DNA of 64,000 nt from Sulfobacillus thermosulfidooxidans (GCF_001280565.1 NZ_LGRO01000001.1:1984001-2048000), one strand, 5' to 3'; shown: positions 35,228 through 43,955, counted from the first letter of the stretch. Notes: generated from the letters alone by a model not told the origin. Made by a program: numbers and translations.

Positions 35228-36457
35228 TTAGTCCTCAATCATTTCGGCTGATTTTCCCAAATTGAATTCTTCATGGATAAGGGCGAGAGCACGTTCCGCA
35301 TCACTACGATCAATAATGCACGAAATCTTAATTTCTGAGGTACCAATCATTTGAATGTTAATGTTCCCGTTGGCCAATGCCTTAAACACCCGCGCCGCCA
35401 CACCAGGACGTCCCAGCATCCCCGATCCAATCGCGGAGACTTTAGCCACATGCGTATCAATGACTAGTGAGTGTCCCCCTAGTTGCTGTAAACAACTCTT
35501 CACAATGGGTTCGGCTCTTTTTACGTCCTGTTCTTCGATGGTAAAAGCAATGTCATTTAATTGATTATGGGAAACCGCTTGGATAATGAGTTCCACGTTA
35601 ATGCCGTGTTTGGCTAATTCGCCAAAAATCAATGCGGCCACCCCTGGGGCATCCGGAACACCTAATAGGCCTAATTTCGCAATATGACGGTTTAAAGCCA
35701 CTGCCGTCACGGGAGGTTTTTCAATACTTTCTCCTTCGCTGATTATGGTTCCCGGTTCATCACTAAAGGTAGAGCGAGCGTAAATTGGCACTTGTTGTCC
35801 TTTGGCAAATTCCACCGCTTGAGTCTGTAATACTTGAGCCCCTTGACTGGCCAATTCGAGCATTTCATCGTAGCTCAACATGCCCAACGGGGAAGCGGAA
35901 GGAATGATGCGCGGGTCGGCCGTGTAGACGCCTGCCACATCCGAATAAATCTCACAGCGGTCGGCTCCTAAAGCATTAGCGATGGCAATAGCGGTGAGAT
36001 CTGATCCTCCTCGTCCTAATGTAGCCACGTCGCCCGAACGAGTGACTCCTTGAAAACCGGCCACTACCGGCGTAATGCCTACCGCCAAAGCGTTGCGGAG
36101 TTCTTTGGGGTCAACTTGTTCGATGCGTGCCTTTCCATAATCGTAACTGGTAATAATTCCGGCTTGGCGTCCTGAAAATGATTTGGCCGGAATACCTAAG
36201 TGTTCGAGCGTCATCGCCATCAACGCACTCGATTGAGTTTCCCCTGTCGACAATAATTGATCCAGTTCCCTGGCGGAGGGCATGGTAGCCAATTGCTCAG
36301 CCAGTTCCAACAGAATATCCGTGCTATCTCCCATGGCCGATACCACGACAACGACTTGATGCCCTTGTTCTACGGTGTGCTGCACTTTTTTTGCAACATT
36401 TTTGATATGCTCAGCCGATTGCAGCGAGCTGCCGCCATATTTTTGCACAATTAGCAT
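35228..36457 (-). CDS. lysC: Aspartate kinase
   Basis: This 409-residue enzyme phosphorylates aspartate, the first step toward lysine, threonine, methionine and diaminopimelate. The KYGGSS motif is at residues 6-11, the catalytic domain includes TLGRGGSDLTA, and two C-terminal ACT domains (about 265-405) provide feedback control. ATG 36457 has AAAGGG upstream; an open extension to 36562 is not protein-like. An internal start that would yield the small beta subunit, as in Bacillus LysC, is possible but not marked. It is divergent from the HAD gene. No lysine riboswitch is visible in the 97-nt gap. Confidence 0.95.
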   Translation of the reverse strand: MLIVQKYGGSSLQSAEHIKNVAKKVQHTVEQGHQVVVVVSAMGDSTDILLELAEQLATMPSARELDQLLSTGETQSSALMAMTLEHLGIPAKSFSGRQAGIITSYDYGKARIEQVDPKELRNALAVGITPVVAGFQGVTRSGDVATLGRGGSDLTAIAIANALGADRCEIYSDVAGVYTADPRIIPSASPLGMLSYDEMLELASQGAQVLQTQAVEFAKGQQVPIYARSTFSDEPGTIISEGESIEKPPVTAVALNRHIAKLGLLGVPDAPGVAALIFGELAKHGINVELIIQAVSHNQLNDIAFTIEEQDVKRAEPIVKSCLQQLGGHSLVIDTHVAKVSAIGSGMLGRPGVAARVFKALANGNINIQMIGTSEIKISCIIDRSDAERALALIHEEFNLGKSAEMIED

Positions 36458-36554
36458 GCTGATCCCGTCACCCTTTATCAACTTTTCGTCTATAATAACA
36501 AAATTAAAGCAAGTTCCCACAAAGTTTGTGAAATTATCCGCAAGGAGGCTATTT

Positions 36555-37265
36555 GTGCTCACAAGGCCCCTGAATATCAGTTGCGATTTTGACGGTACGC
36601 TTATGCAAAACCCATATTGGCGACTTCACCTCAAACCGTGGCTGATATCCTTTGGCCAATCCCGTCGCCAGTCATGGCCTGAACTGTGGCAACTTATGCT
36701 GCAAGAAAGCCTGCTGCGGCTCCAAAAGGGTCAATCTGCCGGGGCCTATGACTGGAAAGACATTGTCCACACTCTGTTTCAGGCCTATTTGCCCGATCCC
36801 GCCGTGCCTCCTCGCTCCCAGGTCCTTCCCTTGGTTTATCCCGATGTGTGGGATTTCTTGCACTGGTCTTTTAATTATCCCGTGCGCCTGCATTTGGTCA
36901 CCAACGGCTTTATGACGAATCAACTCCCCTATCTCAAGGCGCTCGGATGGGATAAGATATTGGCATCATGGACCGGATCCGAAAGGGGATTTACTAAACC
37001 CGATCCCCGGATTTTTGATGGCATCCCGGATCTAGATATACATATTGGGGATCGTCTGGCCCATGACGTTTTGGGAGCTAAACGGGCATCGGTTTTTGCC
37101 GTTCATCTGAAGCGCCATGACGTAGGGGAAGAGCAAGACGGTTGGGACCCCTTGTCGCCTGCTCATTGTCAGGCCGATCTAACCATTAAGACGCTCGAGG
37201 AGATGCCCAAAGCCATACAATTACTTCTCCCAACCATCGTGATACGAAAGGCAGGCTGGTTATGA
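36555..37265 (+). CDS. HAD family hydrolase
   Basis: This 236-residue HAD-type phosphatase has nucleophile motif SCDFDGTL at about residues 8-15, motif II VTNGF, the lysine in FTKPDPRIF, and motif IV IHIGDRLAHDVLGA. The helical cap (about 25-110) fits subfamily IA. GTG 36555 is chosen for AAGGAGG 6 nt upstream. The stop overlaps the next ATG by 4 nt, so it is coupled to the thioesterase. The substrate is unknown. Confidence 0.85.
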   Translation: MLTRPLNISCDFDGTLMQNPYWRLHLKPWLISFGQSRRQSWPELWQLMLQESLLRLQKGQSAGAYDWKDIVHTLFQAYLPDPAVPPRSQVLPLVYPDVWDFLHWSFNYPVRLHLVTNGFMTNQLPYLKALGWDKILASWTGSERGFTKPDPRIFDGIPDLDIHIGDRLAHDVLGAKRASVFAVHLKRHDVGEEQDGWDPLSPAHCQADLTIKTLEEMPKAIQLLLPTIVIRKAGWL

Positions 37266-37711
37266 ACGGAATTCTGATAGGCGGCAAACGCTTTGTCCAT
37301 GAAACGGAAATACGCGTGCGTTTTTGTGAAACCGATGCGAATAAGCATGTCAGCCAGGTGTCTTATGTTATTTATTTTGAACAGGCCCGCACCGAGTTTA
37401 TCGATAGTTTAATCGGGGAAGATTTCGACTGGTGGTCTGAACGTTATTCTTTGGTGTTAGCCAGGCAATCCATTAGTTATCTCGCACCGGCCTATTTTCG
37501 CCAAGTGCTGAAAGTCTATACGGGGATTGCATCGATAGGCCGATCCTCCTTAAATCTCTATCATTTGGTTATAGAAAAAGAACATGGCACCTTAATTGCC
37601 AATCAAGACAGTACGGTCGTATTGATTGACCAGGAAACTCAGCGAAGTCATGCTTGGCCCGATAGTTTTCGGGAACGGATCAACGCCTTGTTGAATGATG
37701 ATGCCTCATGA
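37262..37711 (+). CDS. Acyl-CoA thioesterase, 4HBT/hot-dog family
   Basis: This 149-residue hot-dog fold protein carries the YbgC-type signature: a catalytic Asp in RFCETDANKHV and then YFEQARTEF. It should hydrolyse acyl-CoA or acyl-ACP thioesters. It is second in a plus-strand group with the HAD gene (4-nt overlap) and the NifX-like gene 37 nt later. Substrate preference cannot be inferred. Confidence 0.85.
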   Translation: MNGILIGGKRFVHETEIRVRFCETDANKHVSQVSYVIYFEQARTEFIDSLIGEDFDWWSERYSLVLARQSISYLAPAYFRQVLKVYTGIASIGRSSLNLYHLVIEKEHGTLIANQDSTVVLIDQETQRSHAWPDSFRERINALLNDDAS

Positions 37712-37748
37712 GTTGTGCCGTGCATAAATGAACGAGAAAAGGACTGTG

Positions 37749-38174
37749 ATGAAAATGCGTATAGGAGCTGTAATTGGACCCGATCACGAAACTATTGTAC
37801 CGCTGCCGGATGGACCGATAATCCGGGTCCGGGATACCGAGAACAACGTCACCGCAGATTATCCCAATCCGGGTTATACCGCCGAAACCCACCGGAGACC
37901 GACCGCAGCCAAGGCCCTGGTCGCCCACCACATTGATGTGGTTCTAACAGTTCCCGGGTCATTTTGCTCGCTCTCCCATAAGATTGCCCGCCAAGGAGGA
38001 ATAACCTTTTGGCCGGTAGAGTCCGGTAGTACATGGCAAGAGGTTGGAGCACAAGGTGAACCACCGCCAGAAGCAGTGGTTGATGCATTACCTCTTCCTG
38101 AATTGATGAAACAAAATTTGGCATCCATCAAATACTATTGGAACCGCCGCCGCCATTCATCCTCAAGCCGTTAA
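37749..38174 (+). CDS. NifX/NifB-C-like small protein
   Basis: This 141-residue protein has the outline of the dinitrogenase iron-molybdenum cofactor-binding family: a first strand MRIGAVIG, a mid-region RPTAAKALVAHHIDVVLTV, and a following GSFCSLSHKIARQGGITFWPV. No nitrogenase genes are present, and such proteins often serve general metal-cluster roles or have unknown roles. The tail is basic and Ser-rich. ATG 37749 has AAAAGGA at about 6 nt. The stop overlaps the convergent PBP2 gene by 4 nt. The family match is by pattern and not secure. Confidence 0.5.
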   Translation: MKMRIGAVIGPDHETIVPLPDGPIIRVRDTENNVTADYPNPGYTAETHRRPTAAKALVAHHIDVVLTVPGSFCSLSHKIARQGGITFWPVESGSTWQEVGAQGEPPPEAVVDALPLPELMKQNLASIKYYWNRRRHSSSSR

Positions 38175-40117
38175 TATTTCGGCGCCGCCGGTTTTTGATA
38201 ACTATAAGGCCACTTCCAATTCAGACCAAAAACACTGTCAAATAAAGGCTGCGCCTTGGGATCTTGAATTTTGAAATACTGATCGTAAATAGCTCGCGCC
38301 ACAAATCCGGAGTCTGCTCCCCAATTTCCTTCGCGGATATATACCAGAATCAAAATTTGAGGATGCGGCATGGGACCATAAGTCAAGAAGAAGGCGTTGT
38401 AATTATTTGACTGCCCCACGACCTGAGCCGTCCCCGTTTTCGATGCGACGGGTACCGGAAGCCCCGCTAACGCGCCATAACCGGTTCCCGAGACGCCTTT
38501 AGCAATATCGGGATCTTGTGCAGACATATCCATGCCCTGGTGCACAGCATGCCAGATAGAATAGGGTAAATTAATTTTTCCTTGGACTACTGGGTTAAAC
38601 TTTTTCACGACTTTGCCCGAAGGCGTGGTAATTTCGCTCACCAAATGTGGCCAATACAAGGTCCCGCCATTGGCAATGGCCGCGTCAGCACGAGCCAATG
38701 CAATCAGGGTATAGCGGGCAATACCTTGGCCAATCACAGTATTCAAATTCCATCCCCAGGTCCAAGGGCCTTGTCCTGATGCGGCTAAACGAGCGGGTGT
38801 GGGAATTTGACTCGTGATCTCTCCTGGTAAATCAATGTGCGTGGGTTTATTCAACAAGAACTTCCGCATCCATTTGTCCATCGTATTGATGCCCATGTCA
38901 TAACCCAAGGTGTAGAAAAACACGTCATCAGACAGTCCTAAAGCCTGCTCAACATTCAACCAGCCAAAACCAGGAGCATACCAGTTGCCAAAAGCGCGAT
39001 CTTTAGGAAAGTAGCCGGGATCGTAGATTTCGGTGGTGGGAGTTATGACTCCCGAAGCCAAGGCGGCTACAGCCATAATCGGTTTAAATACCGATCCCGG
39101 TGCAAACCACCCCGAAATGGCTTCATCAATGAAAGGGCTAATGCCCATTTTGGCTAAGGGGCTGGTGGCTAACTTATTGTAATAGCTACTATATTCTTTG
39201 GGATTTGTCGGCAATAACTTATTGGGATTATAAGTCGGTAAACTCGCCATTGCCAAGATATCGCCATTATTGGGATTCATGGCAATCACAGCCCCTTGCA
39301 CTGCGCCCGCACTGTGTGAAAAGCCTACGGTAGAATGTCGCATGGCTTTCATCACATACGCTAAGGAGTTTTGTGCCGTTTCTTCCAGGCGCCAATTAAT
39401 CGTTAAATGCAGCGTATCTCCTGGAGTCGGACCAGAACGGCTGAGCAGCTTCACAAGTTGCCCTTGCCGGTTCACTTCTGCATATTCCCCACCAGCATGG
39501 CCATGAAGATATTGATTGTATTCATATTCCAAACCCGCCGCACCAACAATCGAGGTCATAGAAAACCCTTTATTTTTCAGCTGTTGATATTCCTGGGCAT
39601 TGATACGCTGCGTATAACCAATGATATTCCCCATCAAATTGCCGTAGGGATAATAACGGACCGCAATGGGTTGAATGCGCAAATTGGGCAGTTCATTAAT
39701 ATTTTCTTCAATGTTGGTCATTTCACTGGCCGTAAGTCCTGAGGTAATCACGACCGGATCGTAAGGTGGTAGCTGCGCAATTTGCTTACTGATCAACTGA
39801 CTCAAGTACGCAGGCGACTCGCCTAATTCCTTGCCCAACAAGGTCAATTCGGACGAGGGCATATTTTGCCCATTGGCGAGGTAATATAGTGTCCAGGACG
39901 GTTTTGATGTCGCCACAACCTTTCCGTCCGCAGTCACAATGTTACCTCGGGGTGCTGGAATCGGTAGCTTACGCAAGGTGTCAGCTTGCGCTAAGGCTTC
40001 GTAATGACTGCCTTCTTTGACTTGCAAATACCAAAATCGGGTCCCCACCACGGCAAAGGATGCGGTGATTACGGCCATAAACACAATGCTGCGATTACGG
40101 CTTTGACGATTGATCAT
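38171..40117 (-). CDS. mrdA: Penicillin-binding protein 2 (transpeptidase)
   Basis: This 648-residue class B PBP has one N-terminal membrane helix (about residues 11-29), a dimerisation domain (IPAPRGNIVTADGKVVA) and a C-terminal transpeptidase domain. SxxK is SVFK in APGSVFKP, and the KTGTAQVVG motif marks the third active-site box. It cross-links peptidoglycan during elongation or spore-wall synthesis; a SpoVD-like role is less likely because no PASTA domain is seen. Length is typical. It stands alone on the minus strand, away from mreBCD or rodA. Confidence 0.9.
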   Translation of the reverse strand: MINRQSRNRSIVFMAVITASFAVVGTRFWYLQVKEGSHYEALAQADTLRKLPIPAPRGNIVTADGKVVATSKPSWTLYYLANGQNMPSSELTLLGKELGESPAYLSQLISKQIAQLPPYDPVVITSGLTASEMTNIEENINELPNLRIQPIAVRYYPYGNLMGNIIGYTQRINAQEYQQLKNKGFSMTSIVGAAGLEYEYNQYLHGHAGGEYAEVNRQGQLVKLLSRSGPTPGDTLHLTINWRLEETAQNSLAYVMKAMRHSTVGFSHSAGAVQGAVIAMNPNNGDILAMASLPTYNPNKLLPTNPKEYSSYYNKLATSPLAKMGISPFIDEAISGWFAPGSVFKPIMAVAALASGVITPTTEIYDPGYFPKDRAFGNWYAPGFGWLNVEQALGLSDDVFFYTLGYDMGINTMDKWMRKFLLNKPTHIDLPGEITSQIPTPARLAASGQGPWTWGWNLNTVIGQGIARYTLIALARADAAIANGGTLYWPHLVSEITTPSGKVVKKFNPVVQGKINLPYSIWHAVHQGMDMSAQDPDIAKGVSGTGYGALAGLPVPVASKTGTAQVVGQSNNYNAFFLTYGPMPHPQILILVYIREGNWGADSGFVARAIYDQYFKIQDPKAQPLFDSVFGLNWKWPYSYQKPAAPKY

Positions 40118-40306
40118 TGATGCGTATCCCCCTCATTATCCCTATCAATCATAATAAACGGTTTGGTTGTCTTCGGGGAGCTCCATAAAAAATTACCAAC
40201 CGGGTTTTTTTGTGGCAAATGGAATGATTTCCAATCTCAAGGATAAGAGGGTAAAATGAGAAATACTTTAAGAAATAAAAAAATAACGCATTTATCACGC
40301 GTATAA

Positions 40307-40395
40307 TGGTGCCGGGAACCGGACTTGAACCGGTACGAGCATCCCTGCCCGGAGGATTTTAAGTCCTCTGCGTCTGCCTATTCCGCCATCCCGGC
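40307..40395 (-). tRNA. tRNA-Leu (anticodon TAA)
   Basis: This is an 89-nt tRNA with encoded CCA. The acceptor stem GCCGGGA pairs with TCCCGGC, the T arm is CCGGTTCAAGTCCGG, and a long variable arm typical of leucine tRNAs is present. The anticodon stem GAGGA/TCCTC closes a CTTAAAA loop, giving anticodon TAA, which reads UUA and UUG. It follows yabR on the same strand, where Bacillus also carries tRNA genes near yabR and spoIIE. Confidence 0.97.
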
Positions 40396-40420
40396 AAATT
40401 GTTATTTAACTAGCGACTAA

Positions 40421-40837
40421 TTAGCGGCTCGCTCCACGACCGCCCCGTTTAGATTCTGTATTCCTTCGTAAATCCTGCAACCGGTCCTCACTATCTTTCA
40501 TAAACCGTTGCATTTTATCTTCAAAAGATGTTTGCGATGAAGCACGGCGCTCACGATGTCCCGCATCACGTGGTGACGGTGTTTCTCGTTGAGCCTTGGG
40601 TTGAGCTTGACGAATTGAAAGTGCAATTTTCCCGGAAGGATCCATTGAGAGAACCTTTACCGTAACTTTGTCACTTTCTTTCAAATAATCTTTGATGTCC
40701 TTAACGTATGCATCTGCCACTTCCGAAATGTGAACCAGCCCAGTCTTTCCGGTGGGCAATACAACAAAAGCTCCAAACGGTGCAATACCGCTCACAGTTC
40801 CTTCTACGATCTGCCCTACTTCAAGTTCAGACGGCAT
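40421..40837 (-). CDS. yabR: S1-domain RNA-binding protein, YabR type
   Basis: This 138-residue protein has one S1 RNA-binding domain (about residues 5-75, with GTVSGIAPFGAFVVL and TGLVHISEV). The basic, disordered C-terminus (about 78-138) is rich in Arg, Glu and Ser. It matches YabR, a general-stress and translation-related S1 protein of Firmicutes whose precise target is unclear. It follows divIC with a 147-nt gap that holds a near-perfect sigma-A promoter. Confidence 0.9.
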   Translation of the reverse strand: MPSELEVGQIVEGTVSGIAPFGAFVVLPTGKTGLVHISEVADAYVKDIKDYLKESDKVTVKVLSMDPSGKIALSIRQAQPKAQRETPSPRDAGHRERRASSQTSFEDKMQRFMKDSEDRLQDLRRNTESKRGGRGASR

Positions 40838-40891
40838 ACGTCTTATATTTTCCTCCTAAATAAAAGCTCAACTCGCCTCACGACAACGTTA

Positions 40892-40920
40892 ATTATAAGA
40901 TGCAAGGTCATAACTGTCAA
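40892..40920 (-). promoter_or_regulatory. Sigma-A promoter of yabR
   Basis: The minus strand reads TTGACA (40915-40920), a 17-nt spacer, then TATAAT (40892-40897), both exact consensus. It lies about 55 nt upstream of the yabR start, so yabR and possibly the tRNA are transcribed separately from divIC. Confidence 0.85.
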
Positions 40921-40984
40921 TCGGTAAAAGGTTGAAAGACTCACTATCATTTAGCAAAAAATGGCTTTGGTGACTACGACAGTT

Positions 40985-41266
40985 CTACGGTTGACTGAGA
41001 GCCGGATCAGGAATGGCCATCTTTCCCGTAATCATATTTTTAACCATCACCGGATTTTTTAGTTCTTGAATATCCTGTTGCAATTTTGCATTTTGTGTTT
41101 GCACAGCTTGGATGTTGTGATTTAACGTCAGTTCATCATGCCACAAAACCCAAATATGGATTCCCGATTGAACGGTCCAAAAACTTAAATACCCCAACAC
41201 AAACACGGTGACAAAGCGCTTCCAATTCCAACGTAAGCGTACCCGTTTTTGTCCAGCAATAGCCAC
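40985..41266 (-). CDS. divIC: Cell division protein DivIC/FtsB family
   Basis: This 93-residue bitopic protein has a short basic cytoplasmic part, one membrane helix (about residues 17-40) and an external coiled coil (about 45-75, DELTLNHNIQAVQTQNAKL). It belongs to the septum-assembly FtsL/DivIC complex. GTG 41266 overlaps the TAG of the HTH gene by one base (TAGTG), and GAGGAG precedes it. Location between yabQ and yabR matches Bacillus. Confidence 0.85.
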   Translation of the reverse strand: MAIAGQKRVRLRWNWKRFVTVFVLGYLSFWTVQSGIHIWVLWHDELTLNHNIQAVQTQNAKLQQDIQELKNPVMVKNMITGKMAIPDPALSQP

Positions 41267-41502
41267 TAAATCTCCTCCTCGTCCTCATCCTCCGCGGCCA
41301 TAACGCCCAACGGATCCCCACTAATGACCAGAACGACTTGATACCCTTTGGTTTTCGCCCGGTTGTAAAGCGTTGCCACTGTCGCCGGCGACAAGCCCAA
41401 CCGTTTCGCGATGGTTTCACTGGAGACTCCTGTTTCCTTTAAAGCCACCACTTGCCGTTCACGAAATGATAATTTTTCGAGTCCGCGAATTTCAATTTGC
41501 AT
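41266..41502 (-). CDS. Small sigma-4/LuxR-like helix-turn-helix protein
   Basis: This 78-residue protein has an HTH (LSFRERQVVALKETGVSSETIAKRLGLSPATVATLYNRAK) over residues 11-50, read here in two segments of the sigma-region-4/LuxR type. The C-terminal half ends in an acidic tail (EDEDEEEI). There is no sensor domain. It is absent at this place in Bacillus. It is translationally coupled to divIC and may autoregulate the pair. DnaA-box-like sequence sits right before its ribosome site. The function is unknown. Confidence 0.75.
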   Translation of the reverse strand: MQIEIRGLEKLSFRERQVVALKETGVSSETIAKRLGLSPATVATLYNRAKTKGYQVVLVISGDPLGVMAAEDEDEEEI

Positions 41503-41514
41503 AATCTCTCCAAG

Positions 41515-41548
41515 TTATCCACAGGTTGTGTACAAACTGTGTACAAAC
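41515..41548. promoter_or_regulatory. DnaA-box-like cluster upstream of the HTH-divIC unit
   Basis: TTATCCACA at 41515-41523 is an exact DnaA box. It is followed by two direct copies of TGTGTACAAAC, which on the other strand read TTGTACACA, partly matching the box. It lies immediately upstream of the HTH gene and suggests replication-linked control; an origin is not indicated. Confidence 0.45.
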
Positions 41549-41605
41549 TTATTACAAAATTATGACATGGTTTTTACATTATAAAACAGGCAAGAGGTTT
41601 TCGCA

Positions 41606-42055
41606 CTACATTTCGGGGGAATTAGGCGGAGGCGAAGGAGGCTTTTTTTTGCTGGCCAGGATTTTTTGACGGAACGAGAACAGCACATGGGGAAACGGTG
41701 CGATCAGTGTGGAGAGAAACCAACGGAAGGGAAATGTCACATAAAAGACCATACGCGCCTGAACAAACAAAATCCGTGATACCCAAATAAAGGTTGTTGG
41801 GGCAGCCAACCAGACCCATAACCCGTAACCTAGCGCGATAATCAACAAGCTCCACGCATGAAACACGCCCCAATCCGTCCACAAATAGACGACTAAAATC
41901 AAAAGAGCCGCGATAACAAACCATAGCCAGTCCAAAAAATGACCAATGAGATTCCAGATGTGCCATTGCGTGCGCATGGCTCCATAAATTGTCGATAATA
42001 GCCCTAAACTAATCCCGGCTAACAGCCATGCCGCAATGGTGAATTCCGGTGACAT
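41606..42055 (-). CDS. yabQ: Spore cortex biosynthesis protein YabQ
   Basis: This 149-residue protein has four to five membrane helices from residue 5 to about 125 and a basic Pro/Lys-rich tail (KKKPPSPPPN). It matches YabQ, needed for spore cortex formation in the mother cell. ATG 42055 is preceded by AGGAG at 13 nt, a little far. It begins 16 nt after yabP, so both are co-transcribed. The Bacillus gene is sigma-E dependent; I cannot confirm a sigma-E promoter here. Confidence 0.85.
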   Translation of the reverse strand: MSPEFTIAAWLLAGISLGLLSTIYGAMRTQWHIWNLIGHFLDWLWFVIAALLILVVYLWTDWGVFHAWSLLIIALGYGLWVWLAAPTTFIWVSRILFVQARMVFYVTFPFRWFLSTLIAPFPHVLFSFRQKILASKKKPPSPPPNSPEM

Positions 42056-42071
42056 GATGAAGACATCACTC

Positions 42072-42353
42072 CTAGCGCCATAATCTCGCCCATGTTCCGT
42101 CACTTTTGCCAGGCTTTTTGCGGGAATATACGAGAGAATCAATATCCCCTTCGGCTACAAAACTGCCGGAATCGAGATCCAGCTGGTGGATGCGCAAATT
42201 ATGTCCCTTGATGGTTAAAATGCCCATATCCGTGGATAACATAATGACGTCATCATCAAAATTTTCTACATGCTGAACCCCTTCAATGGCTAATTGAGTG
42301 CGGTTAGTCAAGGTCAAGAGATGGGTGCGAGTCTTGTCGCGTTTTTCGTCCAT
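42072..42353 (-). CDS. yabP: Sporulation protein YabP
   Basis: This 93-residue protein matches the YabP/YqfC family: ltltNRtqlaieGVqhVenFDDdvI near the N-terminus (residues about 13-38) and later GILTIKGHNLRI. YabP is required for sporulation, and its biochemical role is not known. It sits 54 nt after rqcP and just before yabQ, exactly as in Bacillus. Confidence 0.9.
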   Translation of the reverse strand: MDEKRDKTRTHLLTLTNRTQLAIEGVQHVENFDDDVIMLSTDMGILTIKGHNLRIHQLDLDSGSFVAEGDIDSLVYSRKKPGKSDGTWARLWR

Positions 42354-42407
42354 GGCACAGCCCCGCTTTCTTCGATGTCATAGAAGCTTATGCCGGAAAA
42401 AGCCGGG

Positions 42408-42647
42408 CTAGACCTCGTGAAAAAGTTCTGATGCGCGGTTGGCCGGAACATTTTCCACGATCTTTTCAATGACGACGCGCCTTGTTCCAGACGGCAATTG
42501 GATTTCCAATTGGTCGCCCACATGAACTTCGTATCCTGCCTTGACGACCTTGCCATTGACCGACACCCGCCCACTATCACACACCTCTTTGGCTAAGGTC
42601 CGTCGTTTTATAATCCGGCTAACTTTTAGAAACTTGTCAATACGCAT
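42408..42647 (-). CDS. S4-domain RNA-binding protein RqcP/YabO
   Basis: This 79-residue protein is essentially one S4 domain: MRIDKFLKVSRIIKRRTLAK, then GRVSVNGKVVKAGYEV and VGDQLEI. It corresponds to YabO (RqcP), which binds 50S subunits with RqcH during Ala-tailing in ribosome quality control. AAGGAG lies 8 nt before ATG. It heads the rqcP-yabP-yabQ group. Confidence 0.92.
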   Translation of the reverse strand: MRIDKFLKVSRIIKRRTLAKEVCDSGRVSVNGKVVKAGYEVHVGDQLEIQLPSGTRRVVIEKIVENVPANRASELFHEV

Positions 42648-42704
42648 GGAACCACTCCTTTACTGTTTTACTGTCTGTACACTCTTATTGCTTATCATGC
42701 CATG

Positions 42705-42731
42705 CAAAAAAGCCCTGCGAACAGCAGGGCT
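42705..42731 (-). terminator. Intrinsic terminator after hup
   Basis: The stem AGCCCTGC/GCAGGGCT with a 5-nt loop is followed on the minus strand by a run of T bases. It lies 18 nt past the hup stop and separates hup from rqcP. Confidence 0.9.
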
Positions 42732-42748
42732 CGTTCAAACACCACGAA

Positions 42749-43024
42749 TTATTTAGCCACGGACTCTTTAAGAGCTTTTCCAGCTTTAAATGCCGGCACT
42801 TTGCCTCCCGCAATTTCCAAGGTGTCGCCCGTCCTCGGATTCCGTCCAATTCGAGCTGCGCGTTCGCGCACTTCAAATGTTCCGAAACCTACCAATGAAA
42901 CCTTATCACCCTTGGTTAAGGCTTCTTCGATGGACTCCACCATGGCGTTGACGGCACGCTCAGCATCCTTCTTACTCATACCGGCCCGTTCCGCTACGCT
43001 TGATACTAAATCCGCTTTGTTCAC
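42749..43024 (-). CDS. hup: HU family DNA-binding protein
   Basis: This 91-residue nucleoid protein has the HU fold: [20 protein letters not shown] at the N-terminus, then [22 protein letters not shown], the DNA-binding arm (about residues 44-65). GTG 43024 is chosen because AGGAGG lies 7 nt upstream; the ATG two codons earlier overlaps that site. It bends DNA and compacts the chromosome. In Bacillus, HU is located elsewhere, so its place between mazG and rqcP is a local difference. Confidence 0.95.
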   Translation of the reverse strand: MNKADLVSSVAERAGMSKKDAERAVNAMVESIEEALTKGDKVSLVGFGTFEVRERAARIGRNPRTGDTLEIAGGKVPAFKAGKALKESVAK

Positions 43025-43106
43025 TGCCATCCCTCCTGATCATTCACTAAATTTCACTGAGATTCATGCTCGTTATTCGCCAAAAAGAGAAAAAATCCTG
43101 TCTCGC

Positions 43107-43955
43107 TTAGGAGAAATTCATGCCATTACTGAAAAACGCCAATCGTGTCCATAAGGACCATTCCGCATCCTGATGATACTGACGGCTCACGTCGGCAACG
43201 GCCCAGGCCGCATCTGCCAACGTTTCTTCCAGTTTTCCCTCACCATTTCCAATATATACCTTAAGGAGTTCGGATACGGCATTGAAAACGTTACTCGTTG
43301 GCAAAATTCCGCGTTTACCAAGACGCCTTGCCCAGACTAAACTCGGGTATACCCACTCGGCCACATGAGTTCTCGGGGGATCCAGCGTTTTGAGTTGATC
43401 CCACTGGCTAGCGACTGCTGAGGCGGTTGTCCAGTGTTCATCAGAAAAGACATGAGGATGCCGCCGAATCAGCTTCGCCACTTGTCCGTGAACCACATCG
43501 GCTAAAGAAAACGTCTTCGCTATGGCGCTGTGAAACACGACTTGCAGCAGGACATCGCCCAATTCGTCTGCCAATCCCGCTTCATCCCCGGCAACAATCG
43601 CTTCACTGGCTTCATAGCTTTCATCCAGTAAGTAGCGGAGGAGGGACAAAGGAGTTTGTTCCCGGTCCCATGGGCAGCCATCTTCCGCTAATAACCGCGT
43701 CATGACATGCTCTAAAGGACCGACGGAGGTCGGATTACCCGGAAGTTGCAAGCGGTCTCCCGCTTGTAATTGAATCGTCTTGAGATCTTGCCACTCGATT
43801 TCCCTGGGCGTTTCACCCTGGGGCAGAAGAAGCGCCCGCGAATTGCCGGGAAAATAGGCGCCAATGCGCGCATAGAGATCTTCCCCGTCAAATGGGCCTT
43901 CAATAATAAAACGATCTTCTGCGTCACCTGAAGGGCGAAATGTCCATTCGGACAA
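43107..43955 (-). CDS. MazG-type nucleotide pyrophosphohydrolase (YabN C-terminal domain only)
   Basis: This 282-residue protein has a MazG domain (about residues 85-190): CPWDREQTPLSLLRYLLDESYEA-type start and ELGDVLLQVVFHS metal-binding helix (EExxE/ExxD pattern). It hydrolyses NTPs to NMPs to clean the nucleotide pool. Bacillus YabN has a tetrapyrrole methylase domain in front; here only about 80 unrelated-looking residues precede MazG. A second, degenerate MazG-like half fills the C-terminus. TTG 43955 has AGGAG at 9 nt. It lies between spoVB and hup, matching the yabN position. Confidence 0.85.
   Translation of the reverse strand: MSEWTFRPSGDAEDRFIIEGPFDGEDLYARIGAYFPGNSRALLLPQGETPREIEWQDLKTIQLQAGDRLQLPGNPTSVGPLEHVMTRLLAEDGCPWDREQTPLSLLRYLLDESYEASEAIVAGDEAGLADELGDVLLQVVFHSAIAKTFSLADVVHGQVAKLIRRHPHVFSDEHWTTASAVASQWDQLKTLDPPRTHVAEWVYPSLVWARRLGKRGILPTSNVFNAVSELLKVYIGNGEGKLEETLADAAWAVADVSRQYHQDAEWSLWTRLAFFSNGMNFS

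Noticed and set aside
35132-36560. Possible lysine riboswitch upstream of lysC
   Set aside because: The gap to the divergent HAD gene is only 97 nt and shows no lysine-riboswitch-like structure.
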